DNA of 64,000 nucleotides from assembly GCA_037783415.1 (NCBI GenBank), contig JAZGTN010000058.1:3570001-3634000 (forward strand), in the 5' to 3' direction. Below the pieces are notes generated by a model. The model worked only from the letters and a program-made list of their open reading frames with translations. It was not told the DNA's origin and did no database searches. Made by a program: the position numbers and the translations under genes. Positions 22,435 through 34,043 of the stretch are shown here, piece after piece. The first letter of the stretch is position 1. Each line of letters opens with the position of its first letter. The DNA comes from Leptasterias polaris. Its lineage: Eukaryota; Echinodermata; Asteroidea; Forcipulatida; Asteriidae.

Positions 22435-25400
22435 CTAGTTACAATAGTCATTAAAACGGACCGGACGCCTAATCTCCCTCCCACTCCTTGTGGTAAGTTT
22501 TATTGGGTTAGGACCCTCGTCCCCGGATGTGGGGTTAGAACCTTCATCCCCAGATGTGGGGTTAGGGTCCCCATCCCCATCTACATCAATTTCACTGTTT
22601 TCAACATTTTCAGTTTTCATTAGCTTATTGCGTAGCCGCCGTAACCACAGTGGAATTTCACGATCCTCGCACTTCTTTAAGAGGTCGTGGTGAACAACTG
22701 TGGTCCTTTTTCTATCCCTGACTTTGTACAGTATTGGGGAGAGCGCTTCTACGACCAGTAATGGTCCACGCCATATTGGTTGCAACTTACGGGACAGCCC
22801 AAGTTGTAGGGATTTATTCAACTTATAAACAATATCCCCTTGTTCAAATGGATTGAAATTTTGGTGAAGATCGTAGTGTTTCTTTTGGTACCTTTGGGCA
22901 GTCCCTATAGTTTCCCTAGCCATGGTATGGACCCGGTTCATTCTTGATTTTAAATTCTTTACATATGGATGTGGCATTTCTTTTTCAGGAGTGCTTGTCT
23001 TTATGTTGAAAACCAGGTCTACAGGCTGTCGAACTTCCCTACCCAACATCATTAAGTTAGGGGTCATGCCCGTGTGACGGTTTGGGAGGGAGCGAATGGC
23101 CGCAGTTAATATGGGAAGGTCTTCGTCCCAATTCAGGACGTTTCCTTTTAAATGGCATCGCATAGCTTGTAAAAGAGTTCTGTTGTAGCGCTCTATCTGA
23201 CCATTTGAGCAGGGTCGATACGGGGTTGTTCTGGTTTTTGCGATCTCAAGTAGGTCGCAGACTGCTGTGAACAGTGAGCTTGTAAAATTACTGCCCTGAT
23301 CGGTGTGAATCTGTAGCGGACAGCCAAACCTAGACACAAAGTTATCTATTGTTGCCTTTGCAACCACCTCAGCCGTCTGGTCAGCGAGCGGATACGCTTC
23401 AATCCATTTGGTAAATTGGCAGATTAACATCAGTATATATCGATTGCCAGATATTGATGGTGTAAAAGGACCTAAGATATCTAAATGTATGCGCTCACCT
23501 GGCGCCCCTGCATGATATTTAGTTAAGGGGGCCTTAGCTTTCTTTGAAGGTTTCTTGTACATGTTACACTCATTGCATGATTTTACATGAAGAGCGACAT
23601 CCTCCTTCATATGAAACCAATATACCGTTTGTTGTAACTTTTGTATAGTCCTAGTTATTCCTGGGTGCCCTGCCATTTTTGCGTCATGGCACAGGGTAAG
23701 TACTTCTTGTCTTAAGGCCGTTGGGACCAAGAAAAGCAATTCATATGAATGTTCATTAGCCCACCGATAGTACAGCACACCACCCGATACATGTAAGAGC
23801 GAGGCTTTCGACCAAAAATGCTTCACAGCAGGGGAACATAGTGCTAGTTTATCCTGTGGAGGTGTGAACCTGCTGCCCTTATGTTCCGATTCTTCAGTCC
23901 ATTCTAACAAAAACTTTAGGTCTGGGTCCCCTTTTTGTAATTGCCTTAGCTGTTGGTGAGAATATTTGCTAAACAAAGATCCCTCGCCCTGCGTGTTAGA
24001 TTCACTATCACTATCGGTAAGTGTATTGATAGGATTGTTGAGAGTAGTCTGTACTCCTCCCGGCAGCCGCCGAGGTTGGAGGGCGGACTCTCCAACGTTT
24101 ATTGCGTCATCTTCTCCATCACTATTGGTAGGGGGGTTACTTTTCAGTGTGTGTGTTGTAGTGGATTGGGTTTTGTTAGCCCTATATGTGATCTGGTGTA
24201 CTGCTAGGGGAATGACGTCGTCAATATCTTCCTCAAATTTTCTCCATTGGGAATGTACCCGTGAACAATATTTGCACCCGCCGCAAGGAAGATTTGCGAC
24301 ATCACAACCTGCCCAGTAACAATCACAGAAGTTAATTTTACAAGGTACCCGGGAGAGAGAGTCTGCATTTGTGTGTTTTACCCCTTTTCTGTGAAGAATA
24401 ACCATATCATATTGGCTTAGCTCTTCGATCCACCTGGCTAACATACCTGAAAGGAGCTTAAAGTGCATTAACCAGGCTAGGCTACTATGATCGGTCCTAA
24501 CGTAAAATCTACGTCCCAAAAGGTAATGGCGGTATTGACGTGTGAATCGTACTACTGCTAAAAGTTCTTTACGGGTAGTACAGTACTTCATCTGTGATGG
24601 CGATAATACATAACTTCCATAGCCTATAACTCGCTCACACTTATCTTGGACCTGAATAAGTTCTGCCCCAATGGCCTTATCTGATGCGTCTGTATCCAAG
24701 ATGAATAGGTCGTCAGTGTTATTGCGGGGAAAAGCTAAGACGGGGCTCGTTATCAGAGCACTAACTAATTGCCAAAATGCATTTTCATGTTCATCTAGCC
24801 ATACGAATTTGGCAGGTTTCCTGGTTAGTTTATACAGGGGCAATACTATTCTAGCAAAGTTCTTAATATGAGCCCGGTGGTAGTTAACGAGTCCCATGAA
24901 CCTTTCTACATCTTTACTAGATGCTGGCGTGGGCCAATTTTTAACAACAGCTATACTGCTCGGGTTAGGGGAGATCCCACTACGGCTACATAACTTCCCC
25001 AGGAATACCACCTCTTCCTGAAATAGTTGACACTTCTTTGCTTTTAGTTTTAAATTACATTTCCGAAACCTATCTAAGATCTCAACTAAGTTTTGCAGAG
25101 AGTCATCAAAGTCCTTTCCTAAGATAATAATATCATCTAAGTAGGCAAGGACTTCTTTCCAGGTAAGTCCTCTAAGTATTAGTGTCATCGCGCGTTGAAA
25201 TGTTGCAGGCGCATTACAAAGGCCAAAGGGCATGCGATTGTACTCAAACAAGCCGTATTTGGTTATAAATGCAGTTTTATGCTTATCCTCCTCGTGTACT
25301 TCTATTTGGTAGTATCCACTACTCATATCGAGTGTGTTGAAAAAGTAAGTTCCCTCTAGTACATCCAAACATTCTTCAATATTGGGCAGAGGGAAAGCAT

Positions 25401-26708
25401 CCTTAATCGTCACGTTATTTAGGGCCCTGTAGTCGATGCAGTAGCGCACATTCCCATCTTTTTTTCTGACAAGTACCGGTGGGGAGGCCCATCCCGAGGA
25501 CGAAGGTTGGATTACGCCTGTTGCCAATAACGCATCTAGGTGATTTTTCTCCTCGCATTCAAATCCTAAAGGTGTTCTCCGCAATTTTTGTTTAATCGGA
25601 GTGGCATTTCCGGTAATTATTGGATGTTGGATGGATGAAAATGTGCCCAAGTCCATGTCGTCTTTAGAGAAGACATCTGCGTAGTTTGTGAGTATTTTGG
25701 CAAGTACTTCAGATTGGCCGGGGTTAAGGTGTTTACATGAGTTTTCCCATAATTCACGGACATGCAAAGGGATATTTTGAACAATGACCTCATTTACCGA
25801 GAGTGTTTGTTGGGAACTGTCCAGCAGACGCCGTTCTAGTTCCTCAATTACTGGCGCATGAGGGTCTGGTTCCGTAATGACCTCACTAACCTCTTCTGCC
25901 CTACCTATAAAATGGCCCCTGTTGAGGTGTATGTACCTATTGCTATCATTACGTAGACAAATGGTTACTTTACAGGTTTGGGAACTGGTTATTGTGGGAT
26001 CATTTCCTGACTGAACCAGTGTATACGGTACGAAAAGTCCCTTGTGATGTCTTTCAGGTGCATGGATCATGTATAACTTCCCAGAAGGTGATTCGAGTGT
26101 GACTTTCGTTTGAACCAAGCTATTTGGGGGAACCACAACTTTATTTGCAAGTGTAATTCGTTGTATGAGGTATTTCTCATCACGATTCTTTCTCATTTTC
26201 CCATTGATTTTGTTCCCCTTGAGGGTCACAACATCATCGACCAGATCTATCTTGCCTCCTTCTGTCTTCAAAAAGTCTAAACCTAGTATAAAACTATCTG
26301 CAATAGGTGCTACCAAAAGGTCCCAAGTATACCTACGGCCACCTATTTCTAAATGAACATTAGGAACTTTTTTAGCGATGATACTACTTGACTTTCCTGC
26401 TCCTCTAAGGAGTACCTTTTCTACAGACGTGAGTGATGGGTTAATTAGCTTCGCTAGATCTTCACTAATTATGGACACTTGAGCTGCCGTATCTACTATA
26501 GCGTGAGTTTTAACCCCTTGTACCTCTAGTGGTATTACTAAGCTAATGCCATTATAGTTGGGTGTAAATTGCACCTCTCTCAAACGGGTCCCTGTCCTTT
26601 CTGTGTCATGTTTGTCAAATACAGGCGGTTGATTAGGTAAAAGTGAAGGTTGGTGACCACTTTGTTTGGGTAAAGCCGGTCGTTGGTCAAGACGAACGGC
26701 TCCTAAGA
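22435..26708 (-). CDS. pol: Gypsy Pol polyprotein (protease-RT-RNase H-integrase)
   Basis: About 1,420 residues if entered by -1 frameshift from gag; the first in-frame Met is at 26583. Domains in order: aspartic protease (VDTAAQVS), reverse transcriptase (YRALNN, LDMSSGYYQIEV and an AYLDD catalytic box in place of the more usual YVDD), RNase H (LDTDASDKAIGAEL, TDHSSLAW), then integrase with an HHCC zinc module (HDAKMAGH...CNECNMYKK) and a DDE core (DILGPFT, HTDQGSNF, SNGQIERYNRT). The C-terminus contains repeated NPTSGDEG units. The enzyme set makes and integrates the element cDNA. The frame has no stop and the LTRs match, so this copy may be competent. Confidence 0.95.
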
Positions 26709-28562
26709 GTTTAAAGAACGGGTCCCCCTTGAAGGTGAAGGGGATCGCGGTCGAGCAGTATCAAGCGGGCAGTTTCTAGCAAAATGTCCCTCTTGGCTAC
26801 ACTTAAAACATCGATACCTGGAGGGTGAACTTGGACTTGCGCTGCGCACAGGAGATTCGGCACGTCGGGGTTTTGACGTGGAACCACCTGTCGCTTGCGG
26901 TGAGTCAGTTCTGATTGACTGTCCATATTGAATCTTGTGGTCTTTCAAAAGTGACAGAATCTCTCGCATGTTATTGTTTATTTCTGACCAGTCTTGATGA
27001 ATGTTGACCTTGTCTTCCCCCTGTTGCTTAACTTGGACCCTATGAACACTTGGGGTACCTTCATCGAATGATACATGTCTTACTTTATGTCTACCGGTTC
27101 GGGACAGAAGCTTATGATTGTAGGCCGCTGTCTGAGTGTATTTTACGGCCTGGTTTAAAGTTTGTGGGTCGCGATGTAGTGCCAGCTCGGCAGCCTCTGT
27201 GTCGCTACAACCTTTGAGGAATGCCTCCCTAGCTAGTGTTTCAAACACATCAGGATTAGCGGATGTGTATGCACGAGTAGTTGTTTGTCTAACCCTTTGC
27301 CCAAACTCTTCTAGCGATTCGTCCTCTTTTTGGCGAATCGAAGCAAGTTCCGCCCTCTGAATAATAGGGTCTTTCATTTTCCCATACATCTTGAGGAGTT
27401 GTTCTTTTGAACGATTAAAGTTACGCAGAATCTCAGGTTTTTGCCATGAGTAGCTATCTAGTGCCTTACCGGTGAGGGCACCAACTAATTGTAACAGTTT
27501 AGTGTCCTCGTTCCAGTGGCAGCAGTCAGCCATTATCTCAAACTTGGTAATAAAAGCGTGAAAGTCGCTTTTCCCGTCATATGAGCTAAGTTTTGGGATT
27601 GCTGAATGTGGCACATTATATTGGCCGGCTGTTGCCACTGGGTTTACGGAAGGGCTTTGTATTTGTGGATTAGGCGGTGGCCCCGCCATTGTGGTTGGCA
27701 TTCCACCTTGGTATGGGTAAGTGAATTGTGGAAGTGCTGAATGCGGCACATTATATTGTCCGGTTGTTGCCACTGGGGTTACGTATGGGCTTTGTATTTG
27801 CGGTTTGGGCGTTGGCCCTGCCATTGTGGCTGACATTCCACCTTGTTGGTATTGAGATGGATAAGTGAATGGCTTCTGTACCTGAGGTTGGACGTGTGGT
27901 CCCGGGGCTACTACTGTATGCTTCTGTTCTAATTGGGCATTGTAGTGTTGGCCAGGGGCTATGAATGGTTTTTGTTCTGGCTGGCTACTGTTGTACCCAC
28001 TAGTCCCTAGTCCTGATTGTTCACTCTTTGTATTATGGAGAATATGGGCGGGAATAGGAGGGGCTTTGTCGCCAATTACCTTTAAGGCTGCATCGATTGT
28101 TGCGTCCCCCGTTAGATTTGCTGTTGGGGTGAACGCTGGGTTTTGTGTTTTGGATTCAGCACTACTACTTTTGCTGTGCAACATGGCCTCCATTTTATTT
28201 TCAAAATGCTCATTTTTTGCTTGAAGTTCATGCAAGGTTTTTGTTACTTGTTGCGTGTTTGCTTCCACTACCTTTATTAACATTGTCATTTGATTTGCCA
28301 AAAGAGTGATTGGATTGGCCGTAGGTTCAGTGGGGGCAGGGTCATTACTATTTTTCGCAATTTTGGAGTATTCAATAATAAGTAGTCCCTTTTCTGCTAG
28401 TTCATGTAGTTTGGATTGAAGTGCAGGGGTATCGTGGAAATCATCGATAGTTATATTCCCTTTTTCTGCTAGGGTGGATGTTATAAGTTGTGCGTATTTG
28501 ATCCCAATTCCCGGTAGGGTTGCAAGTTCTTTGGTCGAGGCTTTATTGAGGTTAATTGCCAT
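26703..28562 (-). CDS. gag: Gypsy Gag with N-terminal helix-hairpin-helix motif
   Basis: About 619 residues from the ATG at 28562 (MAINLNKAS). Residues 3-60 match a ComEA-type helix-hairpin-helix: LNKASTKELATLPGIGIKYA followed by a second helix. The middle is Pro/Gln rich with repeated PQIQSP and GQYNVPHSA(L/I)P units. A Gag domain follows (SSYDGKSDFHAFITKFE), then a CCHC knuckle (CFKCSQEGHFARNCP) near the C-terminus. Gag coats and packages the RNA. The helix-hairpin-helix is a nucleic-acid-binding motif not normally placed at a Gag N-terminus. The stop TAG at 26703 lies just after a slippery site into pol. Confidence 0.9.
   Translation of the reverse strand: MAINLNKASTKELATLPGIGIKYAQLITSTLAEKGNITIDDFHDTPALQSKLHELAEKGLLIIEYSKIAKNSNDPAPTEPTANPITLLANQMTMLIKVVEANTQQVTKTLHELQAKNEHFENKMEAMLHSKSSSAESKTQNPAFTPTANLTGDATIDAALKVIGDKAPPIPAHILHNTKSEQSGLGTSGYNSSQPEQKPFIAPGQHYNAQLEQKHTVVAPGPHVQPQVQKPFTYPSQYQQGGMSATMAGPTPKPQIQSPYVTPVATTGQYNVPHSALPQFTYPYQGGMPTTMAGPPPNPQIQSPSVNPVATAGQYNVPHSAIPKLSSYDGKSDFHAFITKFEIMADCCHWNEDTKLLQLVGALTGKALDSYSWQKPEILRNFNRSKEQLLKMYGKMKDPIIQRAELASIRQKEDESLEEFGQRVRQTTTRAYTSANPDVFETLAREAFLKGCSDTEAAELALHRDPQTLNQAVKYTQTAAYNHKLLSRTGRHKVRHVSFDEGTPSVHRVQVKQQGEDKVNIHQDWSEINNNMREILSLLKDHKIQYGQSIRTDSPQATGGSTSKPRRAESPVRSASPSSPSRYRCFKCSQEGHFARNCPLDTARPRSPSPSRGTRSLNS
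26709..26715 (-). promoter_or_regulatory. -1 ribosomal frameshift slippery site T TTA AAC
   Basis: On the minus strand the gag codons read TCT TTA AAC TCT TAG. T TTA AAC fits the X XXY YYZ heptamer for -1 slippage. A -1 shift continues as CTC TTA GGA into the open pol frame. The gag stop is two codons after the heptamer, a normal arrangement for gag-pol. A downstream stem or pseudoknot was not modelled. Confidence 0.8.
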
Positions 28563-29035
28563 GTTTATCGGGGGATCTCCACAAAATAATGCTAACAAAA
28601 CTACTTAGAAGCTGTTGTTTTTTGGCTGCAATTACAGCTATATTTGTCACTTTCTATACTGTCAATGCCCCTGTTGGAAATGACGCCCAACAGTTTGACC
28701 TGAATGACAGTACGTCGCAATTTGGCGGCTTGAAATTTTCTTGGACTTGTTTTGTCCAAAAAGAAAATGGTTTTGCTCAATAAAACCAATAAAGGCGCTG
28801 TATGGCTTAATGATACAACAGCTCCTATATTACACTACTGTACATAAAGTATAATAGCAATTACTCGAGTATGAAAATGAAATACATGTACAAAAATACC
28901 TAAGAATAACAGGCTGTTATTTAGGCTTAAATCAGAAAGCGGCGTTTCAAAAGTGACGCTTTCGGATTGATTTCTCAACGGACGCAGAGAAAAGAATGTA
29001 TAACAAATAATATAAAATTAGGATGACCTAAAAAG

Positions 29036-29053
29036 TTTAATCCTCGTCGCCAA
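29036..29053 (-). promoter_or_regulatory. Primer-binding site of Gypsy-TatD
   Basis: Immediately inside the 5' LTR the minus strand reads TTGGCGACGAGGATTAAA, the expected position for tRNA-primed minus-strand synthesis. The matching tRNA was not identified. Confidence 0.7.
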
Positions 29054-29225
29054 TGTTGTATTTACCTGAGTCTTCAAGGGAAACGGACAACAGGAAAATG
29101 GACTGCACGCAGTTGGTTACTTCTCAAGACTGACGAGCAAACCACTTGGCAGCCCGGAAGGCGCCCAGTGGCACGCTCCAGTGGTTTAATGAATATGCAT
29201 GACTATATTATGCAAGTATACTACA
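29054..29225 (-). repeat. 5' LTR of Gypsy-TatD
   Basis: 172 bp, TGTTGT...TACTACA in plus orientation, same as 20391-20562. TATA follows at 29226-29229, matching TATA before 20391. Confidence 0.93.
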
Positions 29226-29265
29226 TATATAAGAACAAGTTATTATTATTATTATTATTATATTA
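29226..29265 (+). mobile_element. SINE 3' tail with (ATT)n, continuation of 20178-20390
   Basis: TATATAAGAACAAG followed by repeated ATT. Joined to GAAATGCGCTATA at 20390 it forms the usual 3' end of this SINE type, split by the Gypsy-TatD insertion with a TATA duplication. Confidence 0.78.
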
Positions 29266-29496
29266 TTCAATTACAATTCTCTTGATCAGGTCTCATCTAC
29301 AAACAGTGCATTAAAAACGACAATCCGTGGACAAATGGAAATGATGGTCATTCCACATACACTATAATTTTTGTTTTTAAGTACATGTAATAATCAGCCG
29401 ACAATATTCACCAAGTTGGTACATGTGCATGTACTGGGGTGCATTTTTCTGACCCATCCTGTATACATGAGCACACTCTTAACACCATCACTAAAC

Positions 29497-32400
29497 CTAA
29501 TCTTTCTCAATTATATTTGGTAATGTACAAACGAGTTGGAGGCCACAATCTGTAACATCAATAAAAACACACTTTCTTCTGATGGACTTCAAGGGAACGG
29601 CAATGACTTTGTCTTGAGGAGTAGGTTGGACTTTCTTCAAGTATGAAATGCCCTGATGATTTGCAATTACAGGTAAATTGCGTATCATGGCAAAGTTATA
29701 AGGAGTGCAAGAACAATCACCCACACAAAGACACTCCATGCAAACCTGAAGAAAGATCTCAATAAAACCATACATTATAGTGTCTTCCTCGAAGGAAACG
29801 GTATAGCTGTTCCTTAAACGTACCCGAGTATATGACCGTGAGTGAAATATATCTCCCATTATTTTTGCCCGTTTGAAAGAAATTACTTTTTGGATTGAGT
29901 TAGGACTTTTGTCTCTGATTGCACACTTGAATGCATTAGTTAGTTCTTTTACAAGATGCGTTGCTCCTACTAAATACACCCCCGTCTCGAGGAAACATCC
30001 TTTGTGCTTCATATTTTTTTTCTTCATTCTATAATACAGGTCATGTGCAGGAGTGTTTTTCTCAATCGCTGGCATCAACTCTGGAATTTTTTGAAGCACT
30101 GCTATAGCATGGGAAATTTGTTTATCAATATATTGTGTTCCATTGAACAGTTGAAGAAGAAAACCATTGGCATCTTCAAATGGAAAACAAGAAACAGACC
30201 ACATCGGGCCCAAACTTAAAATTTGGTCTGGAAGATGCATGAGTTGATGTACGTTTAGTGTCATTTTAGTGTCCGTATACATGACAGGGAACATGGCCAC
30301 AAACCGAACAAGCATATGCCTACACTTGTTAACATCTTCTAAGGGGATTGAATCCTGCAAAAGTAAAAAAATTGCTTCGCTCAACAACATTAAATGATCA
30401 TAATGCTTTGGAAGCAAAACACCATATAAAACAGCTGGAGCGAAGAATAGCAGCCAATGCTTCCACTCGGATGCTTTCCAGTACTTTGACTCGGATAGGG
30501 ATCTCGGAAGTCTAGACATATAATTTGGTGGCCTAATTTGAAGAAGACGTTTATTTACGAGATCAATTTGTTTCAATATACTAAAATCTTGAGAACTATA
30601 TTTGGGCAGGAACCAAAGCGACTGCAGTGTTTTTGTTACTCCCAGAAGTACGCCATGCATGTAATCAATAGCCGTACCATTTACAAAACTATACACTTGT
30701 AAGTAAGAAAACCAGGATGGTCCTTTAATTCCATTCACTGGGCTTTTTGATTGTGATGCTGCAATTGCATCTTCAAGAACCGACTGATCACTTCTAGCAG
30801 GGCCAATTATATCATTCATAATCGGTGGGAAGACTCGCGTGCTCCCCTTACCAACTTTAACAACTTTGCCGGTTTGTTTACACTTAATACAAGAGGACAT
30901 ACCATTATATTGATTCATAGAACAAACACATGCTCTGGCAGGCAAATCGCACGTGCTTGAAATCAGAATGGCTCTAAAATCAACTTCCTGATCACCCATC
31001 TTCAATTTGACACCGTTTTCTAATTCTTTTAAAGACATCATACAAGGACGCAGGAAGCCTGCCATTTTAGGTTTTTTAGAGCCATACCATATTCCTGCAA
31101 CAATCATGTTTTCAGGAAGAATTCGTTCTGAGAAGGGAAGCTCATTAATCATCAAATATACTGGCCACAAACTTGTTTTGGAACTTCTGAATGGGTTTGC
31201 ACCATCTGTATTCAAAGTTAGGGTTATATCATAATCATTCTTTAAAATTCCTTGATTAATCAGCTCTTTGTAAATTGATCCATCATAGATATCTTCAATG
31301 GCAGATTCATTTTTTTTTACACGGTTTGACTTTTTTTTAATACTGTCTACAAAGCCTGGTCGATTAAAAAGTGACTGGATCTGGGACTGAATAGGAATTT
31401 CAATAAATCCTGATACACTTCCCTCATCTTGTAAGCTTTTTCTGCATAGTGGATTTTGACATGTGGCCAATGGAGTTGATGGTGCGTCAAATCCAAGTAA
31501 ACAGTATGAGCAATACTTGTGATATATCAAGGGGTGCTGTACATCCTTGAAAAATTTTCGGAATGCATACAGCGTTTTGGGCATACAATTGCCGACTTTA
31601 CAGTGTAGTATAAGAAGCTGTAGAAGCTCGGTAATACCTTCTGATGTCAGAGAATGTCTCGTAGCAAAAGTGATGACCAATAGCATACTGATCGCAAGGG
31701 TGATTTGGGCACCATCATAAATTTGGGAACTTAGTGTGGTTGAACCTTGGAGAGGAATGTCACTACTGATGCTCTCAGTGTCATCCTCATCTGATGCGTC
31801 ATCATCGACGAAAGCTCCAAAGGTTGCATCACTTGAAGTATCCTCAGCTTCTGGAAAATCATCAAGTTCTTCAAATGCTCCACAAATGAACTGCTCTAAA
31901 GTTGGTATTCCACTGCAATAAAAACCAAAAGACAGGAAATTATCAAACGTCAACTCAAATTGTTCAATTTCACTGCTTTCACAATATTGAAAGTACAATA
32001 TTAAAGGGGCAGAAACCTGAACCTTGACCCCCCAGCAAATCAATATTATGGTTAATTTGCTTGATACACATACAACTTTTAAGTATGTGTACCCATTTAA
32101 AACTACCTTTCTCAGGTTATTAAAATACATGCAGTTTCAGCAGCTCTATGGGAAATAACCGCTCAATATTTTCTCCGATATCTTGAAAGCACTACCATCT
32201 TTTGAAACGAAACTTTGACATTTTTATTTTTTTTTTTTTAAACAAAGGATTGAACTAATTGTGGGCTTCAATTACCAAAGATGTACATGTATCGTACCTT
32301 TAAATCAATGACAACAATCAAACACCCAGAATTGGCAGGGGGCAACGGAATTTACTTTGTTTTTACGTGAATAAACCAGTGAAATATTAGAGCATAGAGC

Positions 32401-33277
32401 GATTAAAGTATGTCTTTGTGTCTCATTTGCAATGCATGCAAAGAAGATTGTGGGCAGAAATGGTGAATGCAACAAATTATATTTACCAAGTGTCATCCTT
32501 TCCATCATGATCAGGTGCTGCGTTAGCTGTTAGGTCTGTGTCATCCTCAGTTGTTGGGTCCTGCTCTGATACTGCATCTCCTTCATCATCATGTTCATCA
32601 TCAGTGCATAATGTAGATGGTAGATGTACATGTGGATTCAGTTCATCAGGTATAGATGATGTGGATGTATCCTCTGGAGCATCGTTGGACACATGGTCTT
32701 CTTCATCATCTCCTTCAATGGTGATCATGTCCACATTGTCAGGTGCAAGGACAATGAGTGGTTGGTCATCTTCATGATCTCCTTCAATGGTGATCATGTC
32801 CACATTGTCAGATGCAAGGACAATGAGTGGTTGGTCATCTTCCTCATCTTCTTCAATGGCGATCATGTTCATAGATGAGCATGAATCATCACCTTCATCA
32901 ATAGGTGCAAGTGTTGGGATTTCACTTGGATTTGGAGGGAGGTCAGGGAATGCATCTTGATATGGTGTACATTTTGCACTGTTTTTCTTGCGTGATCCTT
33001 GAGCTGTTTCACCTTCTTTATGACGCTTGACGTACAGCTTGTAGTCACTGCTGACTCTCTTTCTTGGAGGCTGAGGTTCTGGGATGAAAAGATCAAAAGC
33101 ATACATGTCACAAAGTAATTGAGGTGAAATTTATAATGTGTTTGTACCTGAATAATAATAATATGATTTATGAAATACTGTCAATGAATGTCTCGACTCA
33201 TGCCCATGATTTGTAGGCCTATATTATTAATATAAACATGCATTAAATAACTTACGGTTATTTTCTTCGTTGTCCAT
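29497..33277 (-). CDS. EnSpm/CACTA-type (tnp2) transposase
   Basis: Three exons in consistent phase: 33277-33256, 33078-32487 and 31912-29497, totalling 3,030 nt (1,009 residues) without a stop. The N-terminal 200 residues begin MDNEENNQPQPPRKR and are very acidic, with three near-repeats of DDQPLIVLA(S/P)DNVDMI or EEDHV. The third exon has Cys pairs (CSYCLLGF...CQNPLC), then the tnp2 pattern: LTLNTDGANPF, SLWPVYLMINELP, ENMIVAGIWYGSKKP, CKQTG-type Cys motifs, GPSWFSYL, AIDYMHGVLLG and LNVHQLMHLP. These are typical of metazoan EnSpm transposases, which cut and paste DNA in the nucleus. It is transcribed away from the Tudor-BEN gene. Nothing looks broken, so this may be an active source. Confidence 0.9.
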
Positions 33278-34043
33278 GCTGTTGTTAGTCCTCCGATCCG
33301 TGATAGGTTACATAAATAAGAACTCTGTGTCGAAAACTTAACTTTGTACATTTATTTATATTTGCGACTGGCGCTGGATTGCGGGTTTTTTTTCCGTGAT
33401 GAGCTAGTTACCATTACCAATATGCATCAATGCATGGAGGGTGGCGTAGTTCCCATTTTCAACCTAGTCTGGTCACCGCATCTTCACGCACGTAAAAAGA
33501 TATGATGTGGCAACAGCCGCCGTTATACATATATTGTACGTAAGAATACTGACTGTCAGCCAGACTATTTACGTTATTTTAAACCTTAAAATTTACGGAC
33601 AATTACAGCCAAACAAAATCAGTTCAGAATTTTACTTTTCGGAAAAAATATATTTATATATATTCATAATAATATATAACATATCACAAAATTATATGTT
33701 GCAATTAAACTTTTCTTATGACTTTCTTGAAAATATATATTTTTTGAAAATCCAACCCATAATCCTTTGCGCGTGTTGGCCGGATTTTTGGCGGCAAACT
33801 TCATCCAAGTGTGTGTCATCGCATCGTGTGTTCCTCAATTTTAGGCCATTGGCATTGCATCTAGATGTGCTATTGTCCTGTTTCATTCTCAACGAAGAGA
33901 ATAATCAGCTAATCTTCCGCATCCAAAGTAACTGTTTTTAAAAATAGCAAAACACGTACTTCGTTGCCTAAAATTTCAAGTCACGTCAGGCGTCTCGAGT
34001 CGAGTCGTACCACTACGTCGTCGCGTCGACAGTGAATTGAAGA
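33278..34043. promoter_or_regulatory. Divergent intergenic region of the EnSpm genes
   Basis: 766 bp separate the start codons of the transposase (minus) and the Tudor-BEN gene (plus). Nothing in it appears coding; the plus frame at 33507-33941 has no motif. It should hold the promoters of both genes, possibly shared. CpG-containing sequence rises toward 34020, just before the plus-strand ATG. Confidence 0.55.

Larger units (their letters stand above)
20391..29225 (-). mobile_element. Ty3/Gypsy retrotransposon with TatD ORF
   Basis: Two 172-bp LTRs (20391-20562 and 29054-29225) begin TGTTGTATTTACC and end TACTACA. They look identical wherever I compared them, implying recent insertion. TATA flanks the element. 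Order on the minus strand: LTR, primer-binding site, gag, pol in the -1 frame, TatD-type ORF, polypurine tract, LTR. All three ORFs are open. It sits inside a SINE inside the EnSpm transposon. Confidence 0.93.

Noticed and set aside
33507..33941. 144-residue plus-strand frame between the EnSpm genes
   Set aside because: AT-rich, Ile/Phe/Tyr-heavy translation with no motif, lying in the presumed divergent promoter.
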